Shown piece by piece: positions 20,726 to 33,661 of a stretch of 64,000 nt of DNA (the stretch's first letter is position 1; the number at the start of each line of letters is the position of its first letter). This DNA is from Temnopleurus reevesii. Its lineage: Eukaryota > Echinodermata > Echinoidea > Temnopleuroida > Temnopleuridae. A model generated the notes under the pieces. That model saw nothing but the letters and a program-made list of their open reading frames with translations, did not search any database and was not told the DNA's origin. The DNA lies in assembly GCA_036244855.1 (NCBI GenBank), contig BQKZ01000116.1:215621-279620 (forward strand), read 5' to 3'. The position numbers and the translations under genes are program-made.

Positions 20726-21869
20726 TATTGTTATCATTATCATGATTATTATATCTTTTTGCAAATAAAAATGTTTTCTTCTCAATCTAAAGTTAATCAC
20801 CAAATCATTTATTTGTCATGAATATTATCATTATTGTGTATCAAGATGACAGATCCATTATGATTATACTTCATTTCATCTCATCTCATTTTTCATTCTA
20901 ACATGAACACAAAATGGTCATCCTACTTTTGTTCTTCTTTATCTCAGTAAAAGAAACCACTTGCTCCCTAAGGGGTCTGTGTTAGATATATCCACTGAAA
21001 GTTTAATGAAGCGGGCAACTTTTATGGTCAGTCCCTCATGAAATATAAATCATCATTTACATGCATAGCTGCTTTAGGAGATTTGGTTTCATCTTCGGAC
21101 GATAAAATGAACCATCTTTGCAAAAAGCAGAATTTGTTTGCCGATTTAGATTTTGTTTACCTAATGAGTAATTTTCTTAAGTATACCTCATCACCAGAAT
21201 ATAGTTTCTGTATGCCAATCATACTCTCATCGTTATGTTTAGTCTAAATAACACCTTTGCGTTTATAGCCACATCTTCCTAGCATTCATTGAATTTGAAT
21301 GGTACTTCATTGATGCAGAAATACTGAGGAAGATGCTTAGCTGACACTACCATGTGCATATGTCAAGCAACAGGTAAATGCCTTCAACATCAGTCAAGCA
21401 TCTTCTCTCCTCATTTCTGCATTAAATTCATGTCTTTGGGCAGATGATGGGCAAAGGTTGTCTGGAATGGTAAAGGTATACTTGTGCTTTTATCAGTTTA
21501 TGTACAACTGTAGCCACTTCTTAATATTTGGATTTGGAAATTATAATCACAAGAGGTCTTTCGAACATGACCTCCTTGTTCAAGAATCATTTAAGATTCA
21601 TGCCTGTGCCCACACAGAGGGAATGCATTGGAGCAGACTTGAATACTAAAAATCCTTCAGCACCATAAACTTTGATTAATGACCAAATTCACAATCAAAG
21701 TAGGACATACACTCACCCTCTCCTGATATTCATAACCAGCCTGCAGAGATGGTGTCCATTTTGACAAGCAAAAGTTGTACAATTATGATTAGATTTTTAG
21801 ATTCATTTCAGATCTAGTTTCTCCTTTCCTTATTAGGCCTGGAATAATCGAAATGACAAGATGTAAGGG

Positions 21870-22085
21870 TTTTGACTCTGGCCTTTGAATCAGACGGTGT
21901 TGGTTCAAATCCCACCCACGGCTTCATTTTCCTTCAGCAAGAAATTCATCCACATTGTACTGCACTCGATTCGGGTTATGTGAGTTTGCATCCTTGATAT
22001 GCAATTCATGTAATATCTACTATGCTAAAGCTATAACGCTTGGTAATGATGCAACATTGTACAGCACATATAGAATTCAGATAAA
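21870..22085 (+). mobile_element. SINE-like element, copy B
   Basis: The B box GGTTCAAATCC lies at 21902-21912, followed by CCACCCACGG and the body CACATTGTACTGCACTCG shared with copy A. The tail ends GATAAAGT. Most likely a tRNA-derived SINE; the A box is weak. Confidence 0.55.
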
Positions 22086-22235
22086 GTAAGTGTTAGATGA
22101 TACATAAGAACATATACATGTCAAATTATAATTGGCACATATATTCAAACACAAATTACTAAGACTTGAATAAGTTCTAAAAATCAGCATCAATTGTGTT
22201 GATACAGTTAGGAACTGCAGGGATTTGCAGATATC

Positions 22236-22281
22236 TATAATATCATCATCATTATCATAATCATCACCATCATCATCTTCT
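22236..22281. repeat. ATC-type microsatellite
   Basis: Interrupted ATC/TCA repeat directly before the perfect hairpin at 22306. Confidence 0.8.
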
Positions 22282-22305
22282 TTTATTAAACATTTAAAAA
22301 CTTAC

Positions 22306-22412
22306 AGTTTAAGTACAAGATTACAATCATAAATAGGAGAAATTTAAGTAAACTTGTCCTCTTAGTTCACTTAAATTTCTCCTATTTATGATTGTAATCT
22401 TGTACTTAAACT
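22306..22412. repeat. Perfect 44-bp inverted repeat with 19-nt spacer
   Basis: 22306-22349 and 22369-22412 are exact reverse complements. CTTAGTTCA occurs at 22361-22369 and again at 22411-22419, just before and after the right arm. Confidence 0.95.
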
Positions 22413-25244
22413 TAGTTCAGTCAAATATTGAACCTCACTACTTAAATCAAACAGAACCAACAATTTTTGGTCAATCCCTGAATTCCAAACAGATGTCAAT
22501 CGTAAGTATATCCCTGCATTTCAATAGACGGAACTGATACCCTTAGATTAAAGTCATTCAAGCGTGCATCAAACAATACTAAAACACTACCTAGTCAATT
22601 AATCACTGGCATATTATCCACAAGTATGCGTGTTCAATAAATTAGGCATCGTTCACATTAATTATTCAAAAATTATAGTTTAAGGGGGAGAGGACTCACT
22701 TTTCATTTCCTCTAGCTGACCGTGCAATGAATATCAAACAGAGCTTAATTCTTTGGCTGGGCAAGCAAAACATGACATTTTGATTCATGAGAAGCAATGT
22801 CCAATTCATCAAACTAAGGTCACAGTAGTAACAAATTCCAATCTTAGTTTATTTATTCCACTTCAAAATTTATGAAATAAACTTCCATCCCCTTTCTCTT
22901 GCACATTAATGATATGTGTTAGATAATAACTTGAATTAAAACTTATCAAAAAGGTTAAAAAATGATAACATTATCCACTATAGAGTATGAAAAAAAAGCG
23001 AATTGAAAAGCTCAAACTATGTAAAGAAAGTCATTAAAATTTGGAGCCCAATAAAATTGCCAAATAAAACAAAAGCAGAAATAAAACTCAAGAGCTCAAA
23101 TTCTATCAAATGAACAAATGAAATAAAGTATAATACATTTAAAAGGGTTTGCTAAAAAAAAATGTATACAAGTTTGGGGAATCCATAGTCAAACGAATGT
23201 TATTCCCACTTGTAAGCAGCACTGGTTGGCCACAGACGACGAAATCCTGAAGCCCACCATTCATGTAAACAAAATATGACAAAGGTTATAGATCCAAAGG
23301 GGTAACCGATACACATTTGAAATTATTTTTCCACTTCACTCTCAATGGCCACATGGTATTAACAATACAGTGAGAGAGTAAACCGATTGAAATGGATGAA
23401 AGACATTTTTGCCGAGAAGTCATGTTACTGGTGATATTTCATCAATCAAGCTAGGCTGTACACGGGATATGTGATATGCCTCTGTGATGTAGAGAGGAGT
23501 GGTATGTGATGGGGGTATAGTGCAGTGAACCCGTCATGTCCTGTGCCGTCTAATGTATGAATATGATTTGGAAAGATATTTAGCGGAGTACCATGGCATA
23601 GTTAGACAGAAGGGGAGCAAAGGGGTTGTCTCCCTCCACTTTTCCAAGGAGAATTTTTCATGCTTGGGGCCCTCACTGTCGAGTCGAAGAGACAAATGAC
23701 AGTGACAAAGTAAAGAACTTCATTCAAGCATTCACAATAGCTTCATGATCTCAAAACCAAGTTCCACATGCAACTCTTGTTCTACATTTTTCTGCAGAAT
23801 TTATAGAAGGATGGTAATGTTGTTTTTTTGTATCAATCTAGCTATTGGTAATGATTGAATGGAGGTTGTTTACTTTGACCCAAGCCTTTATTTCATCTGC
23901 TCACTGTGCCTCTTTTCACTCTTTCTTTCTTTTCTCTCTACTCTTATAACTTTTTAAACAGTTTTATTTTATTATTTCTAATGCTTGTCTACCTCCTCTA
24001 TAGATCTGCTGACCCCCTCTATCGACAAATCCTGAATATACCCCTGTATAGTGAAGAGTTAGATGATAGGGGTGGAGGTAATGGTAGCCTACGTCTGGCC
24101 AGGAACCAAATGGGGCAGAATAAAGGTGGATCTGCGACGGCTGTCGAACACATGCTCTGCAGGAGCATAGCTTGAAGTGGAATGGTAAGAGCATTCTGAA
24201 TGAGGAAAGCTAAGATATTTCAAACACACACAAATAAATAATGGGAAAAGGGGGAAAATAGAAAACAAGAGATAATGTAAGGCCAGAGTGCATGGCCTGG
24301 TTAAATCAATTTTATCATTTTGCATGATCTGGAGGCGAGAAAAACCAGGAGAAATCAATTTGTTTTTCTATTTTCATGAAGTGACAGTCACATGGCCACA
24401 CTGAAAATATCTTCTGGATGCCTGCCTCTTTGTGAAAATAATACCTTAAAACGGGATTAACAGGGAAGCCGCTTGAACAGAGACCAAACTGAGAACATTT
24501 AGATTCTTTTTCATGAGGTGGATCATTCTGTGGACCTTAAGTTGGATAAATCTGTCAATAAATAAGAATAATAAACAAAAGGTGAAAGCAAAAGTGATGT
24601 AAACAGATCTCTGAATAAACTTCATAAAATTTGTCCTCCTTCACTCTCGCGTCCCTGATGGTCACAGTTCACTGTTTGCAATGTTTTCTTTACCTTATTA
24701 TTATATCTAGATATAGTAAATTAAAATTCCACACACTGAGTCTTTGCTCATTATGAAAATCTAACAAATCATGTATTTAATTTAAATCAATTCAATTCAA
24801 TTTTCACATATCATAGGGGAGAATTAATAATAATTACCCTTGTGGGAAGTTAATCTTGATTTTTTTTTCAGAAATAAAGCGCTGAAATAAAATACCCAAA
24901 TGAAAAAAATTGGATGATAAATTAAAGTTAAAATATGATAGAACATTCCTTAGATATTCAAAAGAAAAATAATAATTCACTTCTAAATTCAAGGCAATTT
25001 GAAGATGCACAAATTGAAATAAATATCAAACAATAAAAGTTATAAGAAGTAAAACAAATTCCATTGTAGGAGCATAAACGGAATGAGATTAATTCAAAGG
25101 CAATGTGAATGAATGTTTAATACACTATAAATCAAATTAAACTGGCATGCAGTCAGATTTGATAACTCTTTACATGTTAATTATTTATAAGCTACTCTAA
25201 GAATTAATGAGGAATGAGCTTTTTTCCCCCATTAACATTTATAA

Positions 25245-25256
25245 GGGGGGGGGGGG
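25245..25256. repeat. G12 homopolymer
   Basis: Run of G on the plus strand. Length may be unreliable in assembly. Confidence 0.8.
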
Positions 25257-28207
25257 CTTATTCTATTGGTATTTTATTACCACATGTTGTTGGGATATTC
25301 TTTCATTTCCTTTCATCTTAATTGACTGCATGTTTTTAACTTGTTTTAACATTCTCATTTTTTCTGATTGTTATGTATAATTAAAAGATGTAAACTATGC
25401 AATAAATGTGCATTTTCTGTTCATGCCGTACAATAACTTATTAGGCATGAAAATATATTTCAAAACAAGATTTTACATGTTTCATGTGTAACATTATTAT
25501 TTTTCACTGAAAGTTTTATTCAACATATTTAATAATTGCACTAGGAATTCATTTTGGCTATAATTGGAAATCAATTAAATTTGATTTCATGTCATGCAGA
25601 GAACACAATTAAAAAGAGGCTTAGATTAGCCAACACCTCTAAAAATAAGAAAATTATTATAAAATGATGCATGCTTGTCAGAATGAGAAATATCACACGC
25701 ATAGTTAAAAAAGAATTCAAGAAAATTTCTCAGTTATTACTTGCTTAGTTATAATCTGATGCTCAAAAATGTTTTCATAACTACACCTAAATATACACAA
25801 CCTCACCAAATGGGTTTTCAATCCAAATTTCTGATTGATGCGTTAATCACAAAACTCATTAAAATTCCAAGCAAAGGATCAGAAAAAGATCAAGTCAATT
25901 CATTTTACCTGGCCGTTACCCCGGGCGACATCACTGTCACTATTAAACTAATGAATGAAAAATAAAAAAGGACATGGGCATATTCCATCTGAACTTCGAA
26001 GATTTCACAAACTCAATTTATAAATCTCTGTTTATTGGCTGTAAACAAACAAAGGCAATATCAAAGAACAGCACAAACTTCCACTTACTATCGTTATGAT
26101 CTTGATAGTTACAGAGATCCTAAAATAAGTTAAAGTAAAAGTTTAAACTTTGCTTCAAGAAGCATTATTATCGTCTCTGAGGTTATCACTGACACAAAGA
26201 TAGGCTGTTTGGAATCAGAAGGGTGTGGAGCTGCCGACCTTCCAGAATATTGATAATCATCCATATTACATCTGAATCTTTCAAGTGAATGAATTGGCAA
26301 AACTATTTTTTCTACTTTCAATTCCTACCATGAAAAACACGTTTCAGGCAGGTGTACTAATAGATGCAAGTTGTATGCATTCATTGTAAACAAATGTTGT
26401 TATTAATGACCAGAAAGCTTGCCCATGGCTTACCTGACATTGAAACAAGTAATATATGCAAAACTGGATTCCAAGTATTGTACTACGATTGTAACTAACC
26501 GGTCTACATCTAAGGAATATCATTAAACTACAATCATCACTAAGAAACTGGCATGAATTTGAATATATATTAGTAAACGGGTCTATTGTAATTTATGACT
26601 TACAAATAAATATTCTAGAAGGTTGGAATTTTAGAAATTCTGATACAGCCAATTCTCATTGAGAAAGATTTAATATAGGAATGTGTGCTAAAGATCAGAA
26701 GTCCTTTCAATATGGTATAGTGCTTAGGTTTACTTATAACCTAGAGTTGAAACAGGGGAGAGTTAACATCTTTCGAGTGCCAAAATTTCCATAATCACAT
26801 TTGTGTATTCTTAAATACCAAGAGGGTAAAACTGGAAATTTGTGTTTCCAAATTACACTCGCTGAGAGATGAATAACTACGTTTCTGCCGGGCAGAAAAT
26901 AGAAGTGTGAAGACAATCAGCCAATCACAAGCTCTAGGTAAAGAGAGTGTCATCTAGGGCAAGCATTTGGAAACATCATCGCTTTACCCAGTTTATAGGA
27001 AAAGACTGTGTTCAAAGTGATTGATATTATCGGTGATGAATTGCAGAATAATTTATTCATCATTATAAGTTGTGTGCACAATAGACATTGCTATGCTCAA
27101 TTCAATAGTAAGAGCGTAATACTATTTTTGAACTATTCCTAATTTTGTTGTCCATCTAAGTGAAAGCTATATTTAAAAAAATGGAAAAGTTGTGCTTTAA
27201 AGTTGAGTTATATTCTCATTTGTAGGCAAGATTGATTACAATCAATCATTGAAACAACTATAAATATAGCCTAAATGGCAAGAGAATGGATTTAAAAGTA
27301 GTTAAACCTTTTAAAGCAGAAAGTGCATTGATCAAAAGATGAGCTAAACACCATCTTCTGATATTGCATGAAGAAAGAGTATTGCAAAGTGCAAAAATTC
27401 TCGAATGAGATAAAGATAAGCCTAAATTCTTCATGCTGTGTATCACTTACCCTGCCGCACTTTCTACACTTTCTGCGTTTTTTAAACTGAAAACCAATAA
27501 AACATACCCACCTCGTTATATTCATTAAATGATGATCATCAATATGTTTACATGTTAGCCTGATTCGTCTACATACTTTGATAAACATTTTGAATAACAC
27601 CATTATATAAAGAATGATTGATGACAGCAAGTATCATAACCATTTCAGAAATGAACAATATTAAGCTGGCATAAAAAGGCAATTTACATATCATACAAAA
27701 AAACCTTTCTAACCTCCCCCTGCAAAAAGGATATTATGGGCAACAAAATTGTACCAGTAGCACCCTTTTTGCAGAGAAAGTGCAAAGAATTATCATGTAG
27801 ATTGAACTGCTGTGAGCATAATGCAAACAGATAATACTGATGCAAACATCCTTCATTTGGGCATGTAGCCAACAAAATGGAAATTATGAATTTATATCAA
27901 CTCTCGTGCTTAACCACTTGTCATTCAAACATTATTGGTCATACAGAAGTAATCTAACCAACAATTTAAGTATTACAGTTATGCATTCATGCTTACTCAT
28001 GCTCAGAAGCATTCTAATTATATTTGGCTGAAGAGTTCTCAAATTAATCTACCCGTCAAAAAGGGAAGAGAGCAATATAGAGAACAGATATATTCCAAGA
28101 GTAATCCAAGAAAGATGCCATCAAAATAGATACACAAAACGTTGAGATACTCAATATATATTCATTGACATGCATTACATGCTGGCACATACAATTGCAA
28201 GGCAAAA

Positions 28208-28255
28208 GATAAACAAACAAACAAACAAACAAACAGACAAATAAACAGACAAATG
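28208..28255. repeat. AAAC-type microsatellite
   Basis: ACAA tetranucleotide repeat with some AGAC and AAAT variants. It produces the repeated CLFV residues in a minus-strand frame that is not a gene. Confidence 0.85.
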
Positions 28256-28847
28256 AACACTCAACGAATATAATCATAATACACACATGAAGGCTTCCAG
28301 CATGAAAGCACTGAGCACGGTAGCATGGGCTCACTACCTCATAAACTTCCATTTCAACTATCATTAGTTAGATATAAATCAAATCAGTGAAGTTGACAAC
28401 AACAAACTCAAATTTTCCATTATCATCCGCAGGTAACACTCCAAACTGAGAATCAATCATCAAATGGCACTACTGACAATAAAGTATGATCTCTTTTATG
28501 TTATCATCAATTTGCAATCAAAGTGAATCATACTTGACAGACATTTTTCACTTATCAATTCATTTGTCCATTTTCATTTCTGGGAAAATTCATTTCCAAT
28601 GCTTTCTCGGAAGCAGGTTTCTTCCTTGGATGCTACTCAACCGAACACGTCAGATATCTCATAAACCCAAGTGACAGAAAACAACTATCGGTCACACATA
28701 CACAAGCACACGTCCTCTTTGATGAAAAGAAATCATCACCCAAGTTGTTATTCTTTGGAGAATTTCATTCACCCTCTTACGTATGCAGTCCACGCCCTCC
28801 AAATAAAGCAAAGTAGCCTAACAGGAGGCATTCCACACGGCCATGCC

Positions 28848-28861
28848 GTTACCATGGCGAC
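28848..28861. promoter_or_regulatory. X-box-like site (one mismatch)
   Basis: GTTACCATGGCGAC resembles an RFX X-box with one weak position in the second half. It lies in a locally GC-richer stretch (~28780-28940). Confidence 0.35.
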
Positions 28862-31202
28862 GCATGCGGGAGGGATGCTGCTGCCGATTGACGGAAATCA
28901 AGCAAATGGACCACGTAATACCCGCCAAATTTGCGCTTCTTGAACTACCCTCCCGACACGCTTCCATCTGAAGGGTTCAGAGAAAAACTTGATGAAGCCA
29001 ATCTGTCAAGCGAATGATACTGTCATGTTTGGTCTTGTTAACGATCCTAACTTTCCTCATCAGAACTTTTACCAAAAGAGGTGCTTTGAGCAGGTGGGAT
29101 TAATTCAATTTATCTGATGTAATCCTGACATTATACTCTACAGGTTTCTATTTTAGAATCGAGCATATTTATCCCATCCCTGCAAAGGTGATTTCCTATG
29201 CATTTCTGTTAAAGACCAGCCATTTAGTTTGGAATAAAAACCACAAATTATCATGATATTGTAATCAAATATTTTGTTTGAGCCTATATTCAGACATATT
29301 TAATTGGTATTTCACTTGCAAAAGCTATTGCAATTGCAGCAAAAAAGAATATTTTTACACATTCAAAATAATCAAAATCAAACTTTCGCTATGAAAAGTC
29401 AACACTGCACGATTCTCAACTTTTACTGAGGTTTCACTAAGTTAAGACGAAGTTGAACACAAAAGTGTAAAAATCTCAATATACACCGATTTCTAATCTT
29501 CATCTCCTTTTTTATGTATTAGCAAGGCGACCAGGGCCTTGTCTATTCTTTTATTTCTGTTTCATTGGTCAAAATGTGTAAATATCTAATATAGATGGCA
29601 AATATAACATTCATTCTGAATAAAGATGTATTAATATAAGTAAATGTTGGACAAGTATCATGCGTAATGTGGAAGCGTTGGTCAGTCTGTCGTCAAGTGA
29701 TGTAATTCTCCCTAGCCTGGCTCAAGTGTGACTTTCCTTGTCAGCAAAAGGCACTTGTAACAGTTAAACCTATCCTGATGTAAACACTACGTAACAAGAT
29801 ACCCCTTAATCCACACTACAAATGCTAGGCATAACTCTTCTCATCCTTATAGTCCTCATCAGTCCCACAAATAAACATCCCTGTTTGCATGTTTGCAAAT
29901 ATGCCATTCAGTTTGACGAATTTAATGACTTTCCTTGCCATTTCCGTTGAATCCTAAAAAGTTGCAACTGCTTTTGTGTGCATTTAGAGGTATTACAGAG
30001 ATTTTTTTACCATTATAATTTTAATCAAAATCTGGCAGGTTTCAACAACATTTTGACTAAAATTAATATACTGATCGTTCAATCTTGACTTCATACTACA
30101 TCCTAATAAAAACTCATTCGGGATCAACATCAGCGTTCTCCCAGAATAAAATGTACATGTCAATTTTTATACAGAAACTCTCACACGCTCTCTCTTTCTC
30201 TCATTCTGAATTTTCTAAATATACCTGATGACATTTCTGTTTCTTTGCAACAGTGAATAATGCAGTGCACATGCTGGCAGCAACGATATGCAAATGCCTG
30301 TCCCATGGACCGTACTACCCTCAGCACATGTAATTCAGATGGCTACTTAGCCACCCTTGATAGACTGTTCGGCCAATGTTTGATGCAACAAAAACAGATC
30401 GTAGAATCAGTTAACCAAATTACGTGAAAGGAAATCTAGCCAATGCCAACATAGGAGTCACATGTTTAGAGTTCAATGGTATGAAGTCTGGAGGCCAGGG
30501 ACAGGGATCACCCTCAGGTATTACAAGGGAAGAAAGAAAAACCTTTTTATCTCTGGCATGAGGGACAATTCTGATACTGTATGAGCAATATTTTTACACA
30601 CACACACACAATCACATCTCTATCAAGACATAAAAACATACACACAAACATACACCCACACACCCATCGCATATGCTAACCCTCTGATAATCTACACATA
30701 TATGTACATGCATACATTTTCAGTTTAGCAATCTGCTACCTTATTTCTCATTTTCTTGCTTTTATGCCAATGAGCACGGACATTTACTATTCCCTCGTGA
30801 AAAAAACAAGATGACAATCAAATTCAAAGACCACAAGATACATGAACAAATGAAAACATAAAAACATGCATGACAGTCTACTAATGCTATTCAGTCCTAT
30901 TTCAAAGCTTGGTTCCTTTGCTGCGTTTTTTACTGTAAAGTGTCCACACATTCATTCATTCCTACATTTATCCTTAGCATCCTAAGCAGATCTTATCAAT
31001 AAAAGAAGGGAGTAGATTGTGAATCGTATTGTCACATTGTGGTGATACATAAATAAATCATGCAGCAATCAGAAAAAAAAATAGGAACATTAAATTCCTA
31101 AAGCATGTAATTTCTGGCATGACAGACATTGGAAGAAAGAATTTTTTAACAGCTAAATAAAATACAAAACTGTGTTTATTATGTAATTAACTTTTTTTTT
31201 GC

Positions 31203-31218
31203 GGGGGGGGGGGGGGGG
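31203..31218. repeat. G16 homopolymer after a T run
   Basis: T-run, GC, then 16 G. Probably polymorphic. Confidence 0.8.
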
Positions 31219-31587
31219 TAATCTATATATCATAAGGGAAAAGTTTTCTGCTCCTTAGTAAATTTTCTCTTTCTACTCAGTTTCTCAAAGTACTTTCAAT
31301 ATGATATCAGCATTGTGATAAAATATTCTGAAAACATAAAGACATTCCATCTACAGAGAAGTAGATCCCACAATTAGTCAGTTTGCAGACAGCAATAAAA
31401 TAAAAGTTCAGCATTTAACCTGAGCAAATTACCGTCCACACTATTTCAAAAGCATGCAAAAGTGCATCCCCTAGATTGCTCATAATCTTGCATCATCTTC
31501 CTCATCTTCTTCATGCAAACATACAGATAGATATCATGCATTCTTTTCAGAAAGTTATCTTCTACAGTCACCCCAAAACCCAATTCT

Positions 31588-31645
31588 TCCTTTCACACTC
31601 CATTTTGTAGGAGAAAGGATTCTGTGTGAAGAAAGTGATACGGTT
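31588..31645 (-). pseudogene. Decayed copy of the LNS2/3 exon end
   Basis: Read on the minus strand it gives KPYHFLHTESFLLQNG, against DPITFLTEESFLLLPKW of the true exon. Similarity extends a few bases into the intron (AGAATTGGG). An in-frame TAA lies just upstream, and the donor GTAAGAAT has become GGAAGAAT, so the splice site is dead. It lies about 800 bp downstream (in transcript sense) of the real exon. Confidence 0.75.
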
Positions 31646-31715
31646 TACAGCTCAATAACAGGCCAATTTGAAGGCCAATACCCCGGTAGACTAACTGCCC
31701 CATTGCCTGCAAGTC

Positions 31716-31897
31716 TAAGGGGGTGTTGCTCAAAATCAACTGCAAATCAACTGCAACTTTGCACATTATAACGCGCATTTTCATTCGCGCACGTTATGCG
31801 CATTTAACAAGACGCGCATGAAACAATGATTTTGATTGGCGCGTTCCGATCAACTGCAACTTGCGATCAATCGCAACTTTTGAACAACACCCCCTAA
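31716..31897. mobile_element. MITE copy 1, TAA target duplication
   Basis: A 176-bp element (31719-31894) with terminal inverted repeats GGGGGTGTTG / CAACACCCCC, flanked by TAA on both sides. A 3-bp TWA-type duplication suggests a PIF/Harbinger-derived MITE (inference). The body holds several GATCAACTGCAACTT-type words. Confidence 0.8.
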
Positions 31898-32096
31898 GAG
31901 ACCAATATGGTAGGCCTATCATTGATTTGGATATTTCTTTTTAAATGGTTGGATGGACCCTGATTAAGTTTAATGGCTCATGACATTAAAAACCCCGACA
32001 GACCAGTGACCAAATAATTTGGCTATTCTCGAAAACCAACATGATATGTCTACATGCGTCAGTATTCCACAAAATTTTCTGAAACATTTGGATGGC

Positions 32097-32279
32097 TAAG
32101 AGGGTGTTGCTCAAAAATCAACTTCAAATCGACTGCAACTTTGCAAATTGTAACATGCATTTTCATTCGCGCACGGTATGCGCATTCAACAAGACGCGCT
32201 TGGGACAATGATTTTGATTGGCGCATTGCGATCATCTGCAACTTGCGATCATTTGCAACTTTTGAACAACATCCCCTAA
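32097..32279. mobile_element. MITE copy 2, TAA target duplication
   Basis: A 177-bp relative of the element at 31719, in the same orientation and flanked by TAA. It ends 110 bp from the LNS2/3 exon donor. Confidence 0.8.
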
Positions 32280-32388
32280 GAAGTATAATATTGTTGTTCT
32301 CATTGCAATTGCTCTGATCAGTCAATTAGATTGTCAAGCTTGTGGGCATATTGGTCTACTCTGATCCCCGAAAACCCCCAATTCTTAC

Positions 32389-32565
32389 CTTTGCGCTCCA
32401 TTTTGGTAGAAGAAGAAATGACTCTTCGGTGAGGAAGGTGATTGGGTCGATGGCGTCCACATCTTCCGTCGTGAAGGTAATATCACCAAAGACTTGAGTG
32501 AAATCATCACCGCTGTAAGCCAACTCAAGGATCTCAAGCATGAAGGCCTCCCCATTATACACAAC
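32389..32565 (-). CDS. NRXN: Neurexin exon: end of LNS2 and start of LNS3
   Basis: A 177-nt exon, phase 0-0, 59 codons, starting VVYNGEAFMLEILELAYSGD and ending ESFLLLPKWSAK. It encodes the last strands of LNS2, the linker and the first strand of LNS3. DPITF..ESFLLLPKW is the typical neurexin LNS3 opening. In most neurexins the LNS2 part has a cysteine a few residues before the linker, in a context like FKCEN. Here the equivalent segment reads DITFTTEDVD, with no cysteine, matching loss of the partner cysteine in the previous exon. Acceptor: TTTTAATCTTCCAG/GTT; donor: GCAAAG/gtaaga. Confidence 0.93.
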
Positions 32566-33436
32566 CTGGAAGATTAAAATTGAAAATAAATTCAATTTTT
32601 TTTTATCAAATCGATATCTATAGGGAATGGTTGGAAGCAATTTATATCATTGTGCACCAAAATGGTTTATCAAGCAGAAAATGATTGGAACAACAATTTG
32701 GAAAATTGTGCATAAACATGTTTTTTTAATATGAAGGGGGCATGCAGGCATTTCTATAAAAAGGCGGGTGTTGACACCCTATAAAGATAAATATGCTCTG
32801 AAAACTCTTCATACTCCACTGAGCCTTATTCTAGATAACATTAGAGTTAAGAAATTTGAGTTTTAATGTACTAAATCCACCACTTAAACTAGCCATGAAA
32901 TATGAAAAAATGTTTCATAAATCCATAAAAATTACATAAAATGCATTTTTATATACCTAAAATTAAGATTAAATTCTGAACAATATCATTGTGACATTGC
33001 TATCATTTACATTCAGGAACAACAAATGCAGTCAACCTCATTATATTTGAGAGAAGCATCAAGACAAAAACAGTAGCCGCACTTGAAATAAATCTGGGTC
33101 ATTAGGGAGTTGTTCCGCCTAAACCCGCTCATCAAATATTCATCCCATATTTCATCCCATACTGCCATGTTCTATGCAAACAAACACTCAGAGGATTGCC
33201 TCAAGTGATGGGCTGCGACACTGTTTGGATATCAACAAACTGTGCATGCGAGAGCAAACCATTTGAATGGAAGCAAGTGATTAGAATGGCGCTCAACCCT
33301 GTACTCGCGGGGTCTTATGCTCAAAACCATTCATAGTCTAACTTTAAGAAACATCATTTTAAAGATGTGTGTTACTGGGGACTGTTTCGTCAAGCTCACC
33401 TACAATTTGGCTTGTTAATCATATCCTCAATACTAT

Positions 33437-33661
33437 GGGTGACTTCAAGTACGATGTTGAACGCTGGTGTTGGTGTTGCAGCAAAACCAACACCAGCCTC
33501 AACACCAAATTTGAAGTCTGTTGGTGTTTTGGGTAGACCTCACAAGACGTATTTCCGGTTGTTTCTGTATCATTTCTGTAAACGGTGTTTACCTCGATTT
33601 ACGGACCGTTTTGCTCTCTCAACACCAACACCAACACCGAACACCGTACTAAAAGTCACCC
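33437..33661. mobile_element. MITE with GTGTTG-rich terminal inverted repeats
   Basis: The ends GGGTGACTTCAAGTACG and the reverse complement of CGTACTAAAAGTCACCC pair over roughly 50 bp. The arms are rich in GGTGTT repeats. Length about 225 bp. No coding capacity. Confidence 0.7.

Larger units (their letters stand above)
18698..31580 (-). other. Neurexin intron between LNS2/3 and LNS3 exons (distal part)
   Basis: About 13 kb of AT-rich intron. Recognisable contents: two SINE-like elements (20470-20725, 21870-22085), a trinucleotide-rich patch (22236-22281), a perfect hairpin (22306-22412), a G12 run (25245-25256), an AAAC repeat (28208-28255), an X-box-like site (28848-28861), a short CA repeat (~30597-30612) and a G16 run (31203-31218). 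No exon is supported; open frames here are short and lack splice context. Confidence 0.6.

Noticed and set aside
23906..24358. Overlapping frames near 24 kb as a gene
   Set aside because: Short, no domain, no splice context; probably an unrecognised dispersed repeat or chance.
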